Shown here piece by piece: positions 1-7,128 of a DNA stretch of 9,029 nt. The notes beneath the pieces are model-generated. The model was not told the DNA's origin. It did not search any database and worked only from the letters and a program-made list of their open reading frames with translations. This stretch comes from Bacteroidales bacterium (lineage in GTDB: Bacteria > Bacteroidota > Bacteroidia > Bacteroidales > UBA932). The first letter of the stretch is position 1. Each line of letters starts with the position of its first letter. Location: the NCBI GenBank assembly GCA_012513425.1, contig JAAZCF010000031.1:1-9029 (forward strand), in the 5' to 3' direction. The translations under genes were made by a program, and so were the position numbers.

Positions 1-753
1 CTCATAAGGGTTGCCTCTTCCGATGCAACCAGTCTCACTGTTCATCAAGGGTTTATTGTACTTCTTTGCAACGTCTTCAGCAATATCCCACGCTGCTTCA
101 ATTCTTGAATCTGTCTGAAGATAGTCATGAAAAGTGATAATGTCAACTAGATCAGCGGATGCGTCCTCCAAATATTTAGAGAACTGTACACCTACGGTGA
201 TTGGATTCTGCTTATCTAATTTCTTCACAAGCTCGCAATAATGGCGCACATGACGGAATATTTCGTCATGATGAGCCTTAGCTTCTTCGGGTGATTCACA
301 TTTGTCGTGGTATGCATTGCACGATGGTTCATTCATTACATCCCAACAAATGATTCCTTCTTCACCTTTCATAAAGTCAATTACAGCCTTTACATAAGCA
401 TCACCCTCTGATTCCCAAAATGAAGGTTTTAAAATTTCAGGATTTAAAGAACAACCATCCCAAAGAATTGGCATTACAGAAATGTGCATGCTATTGGCTA
501 TTCTAACATAATTTCTTAAGTCATTCAGATATTTCTGTGGATCTGCTTTGTATCTTGTGTAATACAAGCAAATTCTGGTACTATTCATTCCTATCTGTTT
601 GCCATAGCCCAACTCGCGACGAATGGTAGTTTCATCTTGCTGCCATCCAAAATAGTGATTACCTCTGATGTGACTATAATCACTCAGCAACTCAGCTCTT
701 GCTGGCATAATAAATGCCAACAAAAGCAGAGTAAATAATACTATTTTTTTCAT
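1..753 (-). CDS. Secreted clan GH-A glycoside hydrolase (GH5/GH2-like TIM barrel), 3' end outside window
   Basis: The frame is open from ATG at 753 to the window edge (251 codons, no stop), so the C-terminus is missing. The start gives a clear signal peptide (MKKIVLFTLLLLAFIMPARA, cleavage after about residue 20), indicating export. The body reads like a clan GH-A (beta/alpha)8 barrel. WDVMNEP at residues 137-143 carries the probable acid/base Glu142, FHDY at 208-211 fits the conserved beta-6 region, and NSETG at 238-242 carries the probable nucleophile Glu240. Both catalytic glutamates are present, so a retaining hydrolase acting on a beta-linked glycan is likely. The visible part matches GH5 and the catalytic domain of GH2 about equally, and I cannot assign a family or substrate. 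It starts 8 bp after the upstream GH43 stop, so it is very probably cotranscribed with it and possibly translationally coupled. No reading-frame damage is seen. Confidence 0.85.
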   Translation of the reverse strand, partial: MKKIVLFTLLLLAFIMPARAELLSDYSHIRGNHYFGWQQDETTIRRELGYGKQIGMNSTRICLYYTRYKADPQKYLNDLRNYVRIANSMHISVMPILWDGCSLNPEILKPSFWESEGDAYVKAVIDFMKGEEGIICWDVMNEPSCNAYHDKCESPEEAKAHHDEIFRHVRHYCELVKKLDKQNPITVGVQFSKYLEDASADLVDIITFHDYLQTDSRIEAAWDIAEDVAKKYNKPLMNSETGCIGRGNPYE

Positions 754-761
754 TATTATCT

Positions 762-2300
762 TTATCTATTTCGCTGTTGCTGCTGTTGCTGTGCACGCTG
801 CTCACGATCAAGAGGTAAATTTGAGAATACTGGAGAAGCTACTTCAGGAGCATCCCACCCGTCAGGATAACCAAATACGGTGAAATCAACGATTCCTAGT
901 GGACTACTCTTTGGCCAGTCAATAATTGTTAATCTGACAAAGCGGCAGTTAGTTGGCTTAAACTCATCAAAAACAGTATCTTTAGATACAGTATTGTTGG
1001 ATTTGTCTACTACTGTTGTGTATGTTTCACCATCTTGAGAGACTTCTAGTGTGTATTTGAACACGGGAAGTTCAACTGATGCATCACGGCTAAATCTTCT
1101 TTGTGCTGTAAACATTATTCTCATAGCATCAACATTGAAATGTTGCACAACGTCAAAACGAGTAGCTGGTGACAACTCGATAACGAGTTGTGGTTGTTTG
1201 TCTGTAGTTTCTGGCATCCAAACAGTACCACTATAATTATCAACTGCAAATGAAGCAGGATAACCAGGCTGTTGAGATGAAAATTTAGACAAAGCATTCA
1301 TTGCATTCATCTTGTTGATAGTAACAGGGATAGAAGCAGGAGTACCTTTTATGGCATCTGTACCGGGAGCTGGTTGTGGGCTGTCAGTAACAACACATGA
1401 CATCAATCCATCTTCATCAAACACAATTCTATCCATGCCGATACGACGACCTCCCGGAGGATTTGAAAGAACTGTTGTGTAGAATTGATACCATTCGTCT
1501 GTTCCAGCCAATTGAACCATTGAGCCATGAGCTGTACCTGTCACAAGACCTTCAGTTTTTTTGATAAGAGGGTTGTTAGGTGCATAAGTATATGGTCCGA
1601 GTGGTGATGTAGCTGTATAATATCCAGATGCATAAGATTTCCACTGAGTACCAGAAGCAGAGTATTGCAGATAGTAAATGCCGTTACGTTCAATAACCCA
1701 AGGACCTTCAATCCAAGCAACACCTGGATATTCGTTCATCTCGCCATAACGTTCCCATGCGTGAATTGGGTTAAATCCAAACAAGTGAGTAGGCTTTTCT
1801 GCAAATCTAGTGAGGTCGTTTGGATCTAGACGCACACCATAGATACCGCTGATACCACGACCTGACCAGAAGAGGTATGGCTGGTTGTCTTTATCTACAA
1901 ATATTTTTGTATCAAAACCACCATTCCAGCCCCATTCTACAGGACCCATATTCTTATATTCGCCCAAATCTGTATAAGGACCAAGTGGGTCAGTAGCTTC
2001 AAATACATGATCACTATTGCCGGTGACATAGAACTTGCCGTTATATTTGGCAATATCTGGTGCACCTGGGATATTGGCCACTTGTTGAAAATCCCAGTTG
2101 AGAAGGTCATCTGAATACCACATACCACCACCTGAGCAGCACATATAATACATGCCATTATGTTCCAAAACTGAAACATCACCGCCTGCATAACCACCCT
2201 GACCAATTACCATTGGCAGGGGGTTGCAGAATCGTTGTCCCATAGCTGCCACGGATGACAGCAATACAAGACCTATAGTAAATATTGATTTTAATTTCAT
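762..2300 (-). CDS. Secreted GH43 family hydrolase with C-terminal discoidin-like (F5/8 type C) domain
   Basis: This is a complete 512-residue protein. Residues 1-21 are a signal peptide (...SSVAAMG, then Gln22); no lipobox is seen, so it is periplasmic or secreted rather than a classical lipoprotein. A five-bladed-propeller GH43 domain spans roughly residues 23-310. The likely catalytic triad is intact: Asp41 in GGDVSV (base), Asp130 in FDTKIFVD (pKa modulator) and Glu198 in WIEGPW (acid). HGSMV at 258-262 is another family-typical site. Residues about 326-480 resemble a discoidin/F5-8C domain (AVDNYSGTVW, DGETYTTV, CRFVRLTI, VFG) and probably bind carbohydrate. GH43 enzymes are typically arabinofuranosidases, xylosidases, arabinanases or galactanases; which applies is not visible. 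The C-terminus ends in an unusual polar tail with six glutamines. The start lies 17 bp after the susD stop. It is paralogous to the GH43 at 7129-8676, about half identical by eye in the N-terminal region. Confidence 0.93.
   Translation of the reverse strand: MKLKSIFTIGLVLLSSVAAMGQRFCNPLPMVIGQGGYAGGDVSVLEHNGMYYMCCSGGGMWYSDDLLNWDFQQVANIPGAPDIAKYNGKFYVTGNSDHVFEATDPLGPYTDLGEYKNMGPVEWGWNGGFDTKIFVDKDNQPYLFWSGRGISGIYGVRLDPNDLTRFAEKPTHLFGFNPIHAWERYGEMNEYPGVAWIEGPWVIERNGIYYLQYSASGTQWKSYASGYYTATSPLGPYTYAPNNPLIKKTEGLVTGTAHGSMVQLAGTDEWYQFYTTVLSNPPGGRRIGMDRIVFDEDGLMSCVVTDSPQPAPGTDAIKGTPASIPVTINKMNAMNALSKFSSQQPGYPASFAVDNYSGTVWMPETTDKQPQLVIELSPATRFDVVQHFNVDAMRIMFTAQRRFSRDASVELPVFKYTLEVSQDGETYTTVVDKSNNTVSKDTVFDEFKPTNCRFVRLTIIDWPKSSPLGIVDFTVFGYPDGWDAPEVASPVFSNLPLDREQRAQQQQQQRNR
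774..791 (-). repeat. Perfect 9-bp tandem duplication encoding a Gln6 tail
   Basis: On the coding strand the unit CAGCAACAG occurs twice back to back (783-791 and 774-782), encoding QQQQQQ at residues 504-509, just before the terminal RNR. Such a tract could expand or contract in 3-codon steps. The paralogues end in different sequences without it. Confidence 0.85.
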
Positions 2301-2317
2301 AAAATTTCTATTGAGTT

Positions 2318-3940
2318 CTACCAGCCTTGGTGCTGTTCAATACTTGGATTGGCCTGCATGTGGATGCTGCCAAACGGAAGTTCCCAATATTTGTCATTCC
2401 ATCCATTACCTTGGCCATCAGTCACTTCAATATTATATTCTGTTGTGCCTGGCTTATAGCCTTTGAATGCATAACGCTTTTTACCTGCATCCTTCAACAC
2501 ATCATCAGCCACTTTCCAACGAATAATGTCATACCATCTCTCTGCTTCGCCAAAGAGTTCTGCACGGCGCTCATCTTGAACTGACTGCAATGTGAGTGCA
2601 TTTAGTGGCTCAAGACCAGCTCTGTTACGGACTTCATTGAGTGCTTTCAAACCAGAACCATCTGAGTCATTATTTGCTAGGAACTGAGCCTCTGCATACA
2701 TCAAAAGAACTTCAGCATAACGAATAATCGGATTGTTGGCGCGTGACCAGAAGTTATTACCAGTCTCAGTATATAAATCTTCTTCCCACATCAAGCTGGT
2801 TGCATTAAAATATCCCACACAGTTAGGATACTGCATACCTGGTTTCATACCTTTAGCTCCATTATAATCCATTGTAAGAAGATCTTCGTAAGAAAGAATC
2901 TTAGATTTGAAGCGAGGACTATTCTCTCCATCATGTTCTTTCATAAAATCAACGAATTCTTGAGTAGGATTGCAGAAGCCCCAACCATAACCATGGATAG
3001 AACTTGGAACATTTATATTATCAGCTCGAAGACTTCTCCAAGTTTGTCTGTTATCATTCTGAATAGTTTTGTTTGAACTTGTTTCAGCACAGTTTTGTTC
3101 GAAAATATACTCTTCGCACCAGTCTGATTTAACTCTTAAAAGATCTTCTGGATTTGCAATAAGTCCGTATTTACCAGAACTAATAATTGATTTTAATGGC
3201 TCAATGGCTTTCTTTACGTATTCGTTATCGTTGTACTGAGTTCCATACCACAAAGCAGCCTTTCCGGCAAATGCTTGAGCAGCGGCAACAGTAGCACGGC
3301 CACCAATTGCAATTTGGCCACCTTTAACTGCAAGAGAAGGCAAACCTTGTGCAGCCTCAGCGAGGTTCTCAAGAACCCAATCAATCATAACTTTAGGGTC
3401 GCCATTTGTTGCATACATGTCTTCAGAAGTGAAAATATGATCAGCAAATGGAGGATTATGCCATGTGCGCATGAGTTCGAACATACAGACAGCTCTGAGG
3501 AACTTAGCCTCAGCTTTGACTTTATTAATTTTGGCATCACTAGACTCAGGAATTTTTTCAATTATCAAGTTACACTGATAAATGCAGCTATATGAGTTGC
3601 CATACAATGTACTACGATTGTTAAATACCCAGTCACTGACCTGAGAGGTAAGTTCATCAGCATCTCTGTATCTATTGGCATTATCTGCGTAAGTACCACC
3701 GCCGCAAGAGATGTCATCTGAAATAATTTCAAAAAAATTCAGGACCTGAGACGACTCAGGACCACCAAAATAGAGGTTGTATGCTCTGGCAATAAGTCTT
3801 TCAGCATCATCACCAGTGGCATTAGCATAATAAGTAGAGAAATCTAGTGCTCCCTTGCGTGGGTTTTCCAACATGTCGGTGCATGACACCAAGCTTGAAG
3901 CTACTACCAATGTCAAAGCTAATATTAATATTTTTTTCAT
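2318..3940 (-). CDS. susD: SusD/RagB family outer-membrane glycan-binding lipoprotein
   Basis: A complete 540-residue protein, a usual length for the family. The signal peptide ends in a lipobox (SSLVSC, lipidated Cys20). The acidic residues that follow (TDMLE) fit surface export of Bacteroidota lipoproteins. SusD hallmarks include KAEAKFLRA at 142-150 in the helical TPR-like scaffold, IRYAEVLLMYAEA near residue 408, and ERRAELFGEAERWYDIIRW near 456. The C-terminus (ELPFGSIHMQANPSIEQHQGW region) corresponds to the typical 'P...E...NP...QN.GW' ending. Role: it binds oligosaccharides at the cell surface and acts as the lid of the SusC channel. It begins 12 bp after the susC stop, the standard arrangement. 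The reading frame is undamaged, in contrast to its SusC partner. The symbol is a family-level name; the protein need not bind starch. Confidence 0.97.
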   Translation of the reverse strand: MKKILILALTLVVASSLVSCTDMLENPRKGALDFSTYYANATGDDAERLIARAYNLYFGGPESSQVLNFFEIISDDISCGGGTYADNANRYRDADELTSQVSDWVFNNRSTLYGNSYSCIYQCNLIIEKIPESSDAKINKVKAEAKFLRAVCMFELMRTWHNPPFADHIFTSEDMYATNGDPKVMIDWVLENLAEAAQGLPSLAVKGGQIAIGGRATVAAAQAFAGKAALWYGTQYNDNEYVKKAIEPLKSIISSGKYGLIANPEDLLRVKSDWCEEYIFEQNCAETSSNKTIQNDNRQTWRSLRADNINVPSSIHGYGWGFCNPTQEFVDFMKEHDGENSPRFKSKILSYEDLLTMDYNGAKGMKPGMQYPNCVGYFNATSLMWEEDLYTETGNNFWSRANNPIIRYAEVLLMYAEAQFLANNDSDGSGLKALNEVRNRAGLEPLNALTLQSVQDERRAELFGEAERWYDIIRWKVADDVLKDAGKKRYAFKGYKPGTTEYNIEVTDGQGNGWNDKYWELPFGSIHMQANPSIEQHQGW

Positions 3941-3952
3941 GACTGTTACTTT

Positions 3953-6247
3953 TTAGAATAATGAAACATTTACACCGAATACCACTTTCTTTGAGATAGG
4001 GAAAGAACCTGTATCGACACCTAGACCGCTTCCAGTATCTTGGCTGGATTCTGGGTCAAGGCCAGGATATTTTGTAATAGTGAACCAGTCATCCAATGAA
4101 GCATAGATTCTAAGTGTGTCAAGGTGAAGCTTCTGAGCAAAATTCTTTGGCACATTATAACCCAACTGAATCTGTTTGATTTTAAAGAAGGATGCATCAA
4201 AGATTCTGTCTGTTGAACATAGAATCTTAGAGTCTGTACGACTTGGTTTTGGATGGGTGTAACCGGTTGATGAAGCATCATGCCATGCATCATCGTAGAA
4301 CAATTTGAGAGTGTTGAGTTGGGTGTTGTCAGCACGTGTCATTGAGAACAATTTGGTAACACCCTGAGAACCTGAACCATAAACAGTTAAGTCAAAACCT
4401 TTACACGCCATCTTAACTGTAAGACCATAAGTGAAATCAGGAATACCACTACCGGCTGCGACTCTATCATTATCGTTAATAACAGTATTATTATCAAGGT
4501 CAGCATAGATAGGTGCACCTGTTTGTTGGTCAATACCTATAACATCATACAATCGAAGATACCAAAGAGGAAAACCTGGCTCGAAATAAGTAACAGGCTC
4601 AGCAGTATGTACCTGATATCCTGGTACTCTACCTACTTGTGTACCCTCGAGCACTTCGTTATGCAATGTAGCGATATTACCAGATATACCATATGAAAAA
4701 TCTCCACGAGTGTCTTTCCAACTAAGCTCAAATTCAGTACCATGGTTGTTAATCTTACCAGCATTAATATATGTGATAGAAGAACCAGTGTTTGCAGGAG
4801 CTGCTGTACTGGTGAGAAGGTTATTTGTATTTTTGTTATACCAGTCGATGGTCAAAGCAAGTTTCTCTTTGAAGAAACGCAAATCAAGACCAAGGTCCAC
4901 TTGACGAGAAGTTTCCCATTGAATTCTAGGGTTTGGAAGTGTGCCTGATGGGCCGACACCTACAGTACGGTTGTCAACATCATTGAAGTTATAACCATTT
5001 CTGTTGTTTGCAGCAAGCACATCGCTATACTGATAATCACCCATAGAATTCACATTACCATTGATACCCCATGAAGCACGAAGTTTCATAAATGAAAGGC
5101 TAGTAGCCTCTTTGAAGTCTCTCATGAACTCTTCATTAGAAATAGTCCAACCAGCAGACACTGAAGGGAAATAACCCCATCTATTAGAAGGGTCAAGTTT
5201 TGAAGTGTCATATGCATCTGCACGGAAATTGGCTTGAATCATATATTTTCTGTCATAAGACCATCCAAGACGTCCATAATATGACATATTTGCTCTTTGT
5301 GAAGGCTGACCAGTTAAAGTCATTCGAGCGTCATTAACAGCATATGAAAGATATCTGTAGTTTGGGGCTGTATCTGTAAGTACATAAGCAGTGCCTGATG
5401 TTGAGTTGTTGGTAGTCATCTGGAATGAGAAACCAGCCATTGCAGTGAAGTCGCTCTTATCTACTGAGAGGTTATAGTTGGCGAAATTTTCCCATTGATA
5501 GAAAAGGTCGCTACTGTTTGTCCCAGTGAGAGACATATCTTGAACACTAACAGCGCTCATACGGTATGGGTGGTTATAAGTGCTTGAACTTGAGTTTCCT
5601 GCCCTATATCCTAAACGAGAAGTAAACACAAAACCTTTAAAAGGAGTGAAATTGGCATAAGTAGATCCTCTCAGATTGAATGATTCACTCTCAGAATCGG
5701 ATCTGTCTCTCATAACTGCGGGGTGGTAGATAAGGCTACCATCACCCTGCTGTGAAATACCATATATGTTTCCATCTTTATCTGTTGGAAGATTGAAAGC
5801 AGGATCATTGTATCTATTGGCAACGAATTGAGGAAGGTTATTCATGTCATAAGTGTAAGGTACAATTGGGTCAAACACCAATGTAGCTCCAAGTGTAGAA
5901 GCATTGATTCTATTTCTCTCGGATATGCTTCTAACCTTTGAATGTTCAATAGAGTTGTTAGTACCGATTGTTAGCCAATCTGTTACCTTATACTCAGCAT
6001 TGATCTGGCCTGAAAGACGTTTCATTACATCTTTATCACCGGTTACAATACCATTATCATCAACATAAGAAACCGATACATAAATACTACCATTTTTGTC
6101 AGAGGCTTGAGCACCTACTGTATGACGAGATGCCTGACCATTTTCAAAAAGATAATCAGGCCAATAAGTATCTGTCACGCCATCCCAAAATACGCTAGAG
6201 TTATTACCCATCAAATCTTGATATGCAACATATGTCTTTGCATCCAT
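3953..6247 (-). CDS. SusC C-terminal fragment: TonB-dependent receptor beta-barrel
   Basis: This 764-residue open frame starts at an internal Met (MDAKTYVAYQ), a conserved SusC position, not a natural N-terminus. There is no signal peptide, so this fragment alone should not reach the outer membrane. It contains the barrel: alternating amphipathic strands and aromatic-rich loops, segments such as GRLGWSYDRKYMIQANFRAD, RWGYFPSVSAGWTISNEEF, LRASWGINGN, DLGLDLRFFK and IKQIQLGYNVP, and a C-terminal strand (KVVFGVNVSLF) ending in the Phe typical of barrel assembly signals. No further frame damage is visible. Its ATG overlaps the upstream stop by one base (TAATG), so reinitiation is conceivable but would yield an unexported product. 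SusD follows 12 bp downstream. Confidence 0.9.
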   Translation of the reverse strand: MDAKTYVAYQDLMGNNSSVFWDGVTDTYWPDYLFENGQASRHTVGAQASDKNGSIYVSVSYVDDNGIVTGDKDVMKRLSGQINAEYKVTDWLTIGTNNSIEHSKVRSISERNRINASTLGATLVFDPIVPYTYDMNNLPQFVANRYNDPAFNLPTDKDGNIYGISQQGDGSLIYHPAVMRDRSDSESESFNLRGSTYANFTPFKGFVFTSRLGYRAGNSSSSTYNHPYRMSAVSVQDMSLTGTNSSDLFYQWENFANYNLSVDKSDFTAMAGFSFQMTTNNSTSGTAYVLTDTAPNYRYLSYAVNDARMTLTGQPSQRANMSYYGRLGWSYDRKYMIQANFRADAYDTSKLDPSNRWGYFPSVSAGWTISNEEFMRDFKEATSLSFMKLRASWGINGNVNSMGDYQYSDVLAANNRNGYNFNDVDNRTVGVGPSGTLPNPRIQWETSRQVDLGLDLRFFKEKLALTIDWYNKNTNNLLTSTAAPANTGSSITYINAGKINNHGTEFELSWKDTRGDFSYGISGNIATLHNEVLEGTQVGRVPGYQVHTAEPVTYFEPGFPLWYLRLYDVIGIDQQTGAPIYADLDNNTVINDNDRVAAGSGIPDFTYGLTVKMACKGFDLTVYGSGSQGVTKLFSMTRADNTQLNTLKLFYDDAWHDASSTGYTHPKPSRTDSKILCSTDRIFDASFFKIKQIQLGYNVPKNFAQKLHLDTLRIYASLDDWFTITKYPGLDPESSQDTGSGLGVDTGSFPISKKVVFGVNVSLF

Positions 6248-6984
6248 TAAATCGGGAAGGTTGGAGATACTCTGCCTTTGGTTGAGCCAGCGTCCTTACC
6301 TGATTTTGTTGTAACCAGGATAACACCATTACCTGCTTCAATACCATAGATAGCAGCAGAAGCGGCATCTTTCAAGATTTCAATAGAAGCAATATTGTCT
6401 GGATCAAGATAGTTGATATCACTAACTTTAAGACCGTCAACAATCATAAGAGGTTCAGTGCTAGAATTTGATGAATAACCACGGATTTGGATGCTTGAAG
6501 ATGCACCTGGAGCTCCTGATGCATTAACAATCTGCACACCGGCAGCTTTTCCTTGGAGTGCCTGAACTGGTGAAATGGTTGATCGATTGGAGAGATCAGA
6601 GTCTTTGACAGAAGTCACAGCACCTGTGAGGTCACTTTTTTTCTGAACACCATAGCCGATTACGACTGTTTCTTCAAGCAATTGAGTATCTTCCGCTAGG
6701 ATAATGTTGTAAACTGTTTGATCTTCTACAACAAATGTTTTAGTAACATAACCGATGAATGATACTTCAACAGTAGAACCTTTTGGAACAGATAGTTTGA
6801 ATGCTCCATCTAGGTCTGTGGCAACGCCATTGGTGGTACTTTGCTGAATAACAGCGGCACCTATCACCGGAATGCCTTGCTCATCTACTACAGTACCATT
6901 AATGCTTACGGTCTGAGCAGATGCATTGATTGAAAACAGCAATAAAGCTGTTGTCAATGCGATTGATAAAATTTTTCTTAACAT
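6247..6984 (-). CDS. SusC N-terminal fragment: signal peptide, CarboxypepD_reg-like domain, TonB box, plug
   Basis: I chose ATG at 6984 because it begins a proper signal peptide (MLRKILSIALTTALLLFSIN, then ASA before Gln24). An in-frame ATG at 7047 would add 21 polar residues ahead of it. The mature part has a carboxypeptidase-regulatory-like beta-sandwich at about 25-98 (INGTVVDEQGIPVIGAAV, FIGYVTKTF), as in SusC/RagA proteins. A TonB-box-like EETVVIGYG follows at about 104-112, then a plug domain at about 113-235 with LQGKAAGVQI, IQIRGYSS, PLMIVDG, EILKDAASAAIYG and GNGVILVTTKSGK. After residue about 238 the reading leaves family-like sequence and ends in SPTFPI and a stop. The 245-residue product could be exported but lacks the barrel, so it cannot transport on its own. 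It follows a 144-bp spacer after the upstream GH43. Confidence 0.9.
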   Translation of the reverse strand: MLRKILSIALTTALLLFSINASAQTVSINGTVVDEQGIPVIGAAVIQQSTTNGVATDLDGAFKLSVPKGSTVEVSFIGYVTKTFVVEDQTVYNIILAEDTQLLEETVVIGYGVQKKSDLTGAVTSVKDSDLSNRSTISPVQALQGKAAGVQIVNASGAPGASSSIQIRGYSSNSSTEPLMIVDGLKVSDINYLDPDNIASIEILKDAASAAIYGIEAGNGVILVTTKSGKDAGSTKGRVSPTFPI

Positions 6985-7128
6985 AGTTAGTTTTATTTGA
7001 AAGTTTGTTAAAAAAGTATAATGATTAAATAAATCAGTATTATTCACTACAACAATCTGTCTAATAATAAATTAGGTCTTGGCTATATTATATAACTTCT
7101 ATTAAAAAGGATTAAACAGCATCAAAAC
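6985..7128 (-). promoter_or_regulatory. AT-rich leader between GH43 and susC; possible promoter/5' UTR
   Basis: This 144-bp gap is the only spacer above 20 bp in the window, so it is the best place for a susC promoter or processing site. It is strongly AT-rich. On the coding strand, TACTTTTT at 7018-7011 is a partial match to the Bacteroides -7 element (TAnnTTTG), but I see no convincing -33 TTTG at the right distance. A small AT inverted repeat (CTAAT, 5-base loop, ATTAG) lies at 7061-7075, and an AT palindrome (TATATTATATA) at 7084-7094. No GC-rich terminator hairpin is visible, so readthrough from the GH43 genes is possible. The ATG at 6984 has no clear Shine-Dalgarno, which is usual for this phylum. 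Confidence 0.3.

Larger units (their letters stand above)
3953..6984 (-). pseudogene. susC: SusC/RagA TonB-dependent transporter gene, interrupted by frameshift near 6247
   Basis: The two fragments listed separately are one ancestral gene. The first carries signal peptide, N-terminal extension and plug; the second carries the beta-barrel. Together they give about 1009 residues, close to the normal SusC length of roughly 1000-1080. The upstream frame stops at 6247-6249, and the downstream frame continues in -1. Reading the downstream frame back from its ATG gives SISNLPDL before MDAKTYV, which is family-like sequence, so the frames cross at about 6258-6275. Compared with typical SusC sequences, about 8-12 residues between 'KGRV' and 'NLPDLMDAK' seem to be absent; this is a comparison from memory. 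Either the transporter is inactivated in this strain or the assembly is wrong here. The symbol is a family-level name. Confidence 0.8.

Noticed and set aside
1541..4335. Extra minus-strand open frames inside GH43 and susC (1541-1723, 1937-2206, 4021-4335)
   Set aside because: They are out-of-frame shadows of the GH43 and SusC barrel coding sequences with no family-like sequence.
1051..4948. Plus-strand open frames (for example at 1051-1236, 2224-2466, 2327-2584, 3275-3595, 4710-4948)
   Set aside because: They lie antisense to well-supported genes, show no recognisable domain or signal peptide, and their composition follows the opposite strand's codons.
6247..6300. Programmed -1 ribosomal frameshift joining the susC halves
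   Set aside because: The barrel frame does lie in -1, but no X-XXY-YYZ slippery heptamer in the right register or stimulatory hairpin is seen in the overlap. Part of the conserved protein also seems to be missing, which slippage would not restore.
6985..7047. Alternative susC start at ATG 7047
   Set aside because: It would put 21 polar residues before the signal peptide that begins at the ATG at 6984, and that stretch lies in the AT-rich spacer.
7061..7094. Rho-independent terminator between GH43 and susC
   Set aside because: The inverted repeats are 5-bp, pure AT-type stems without a GC-rich stem and proper T-tract; too weak to call.
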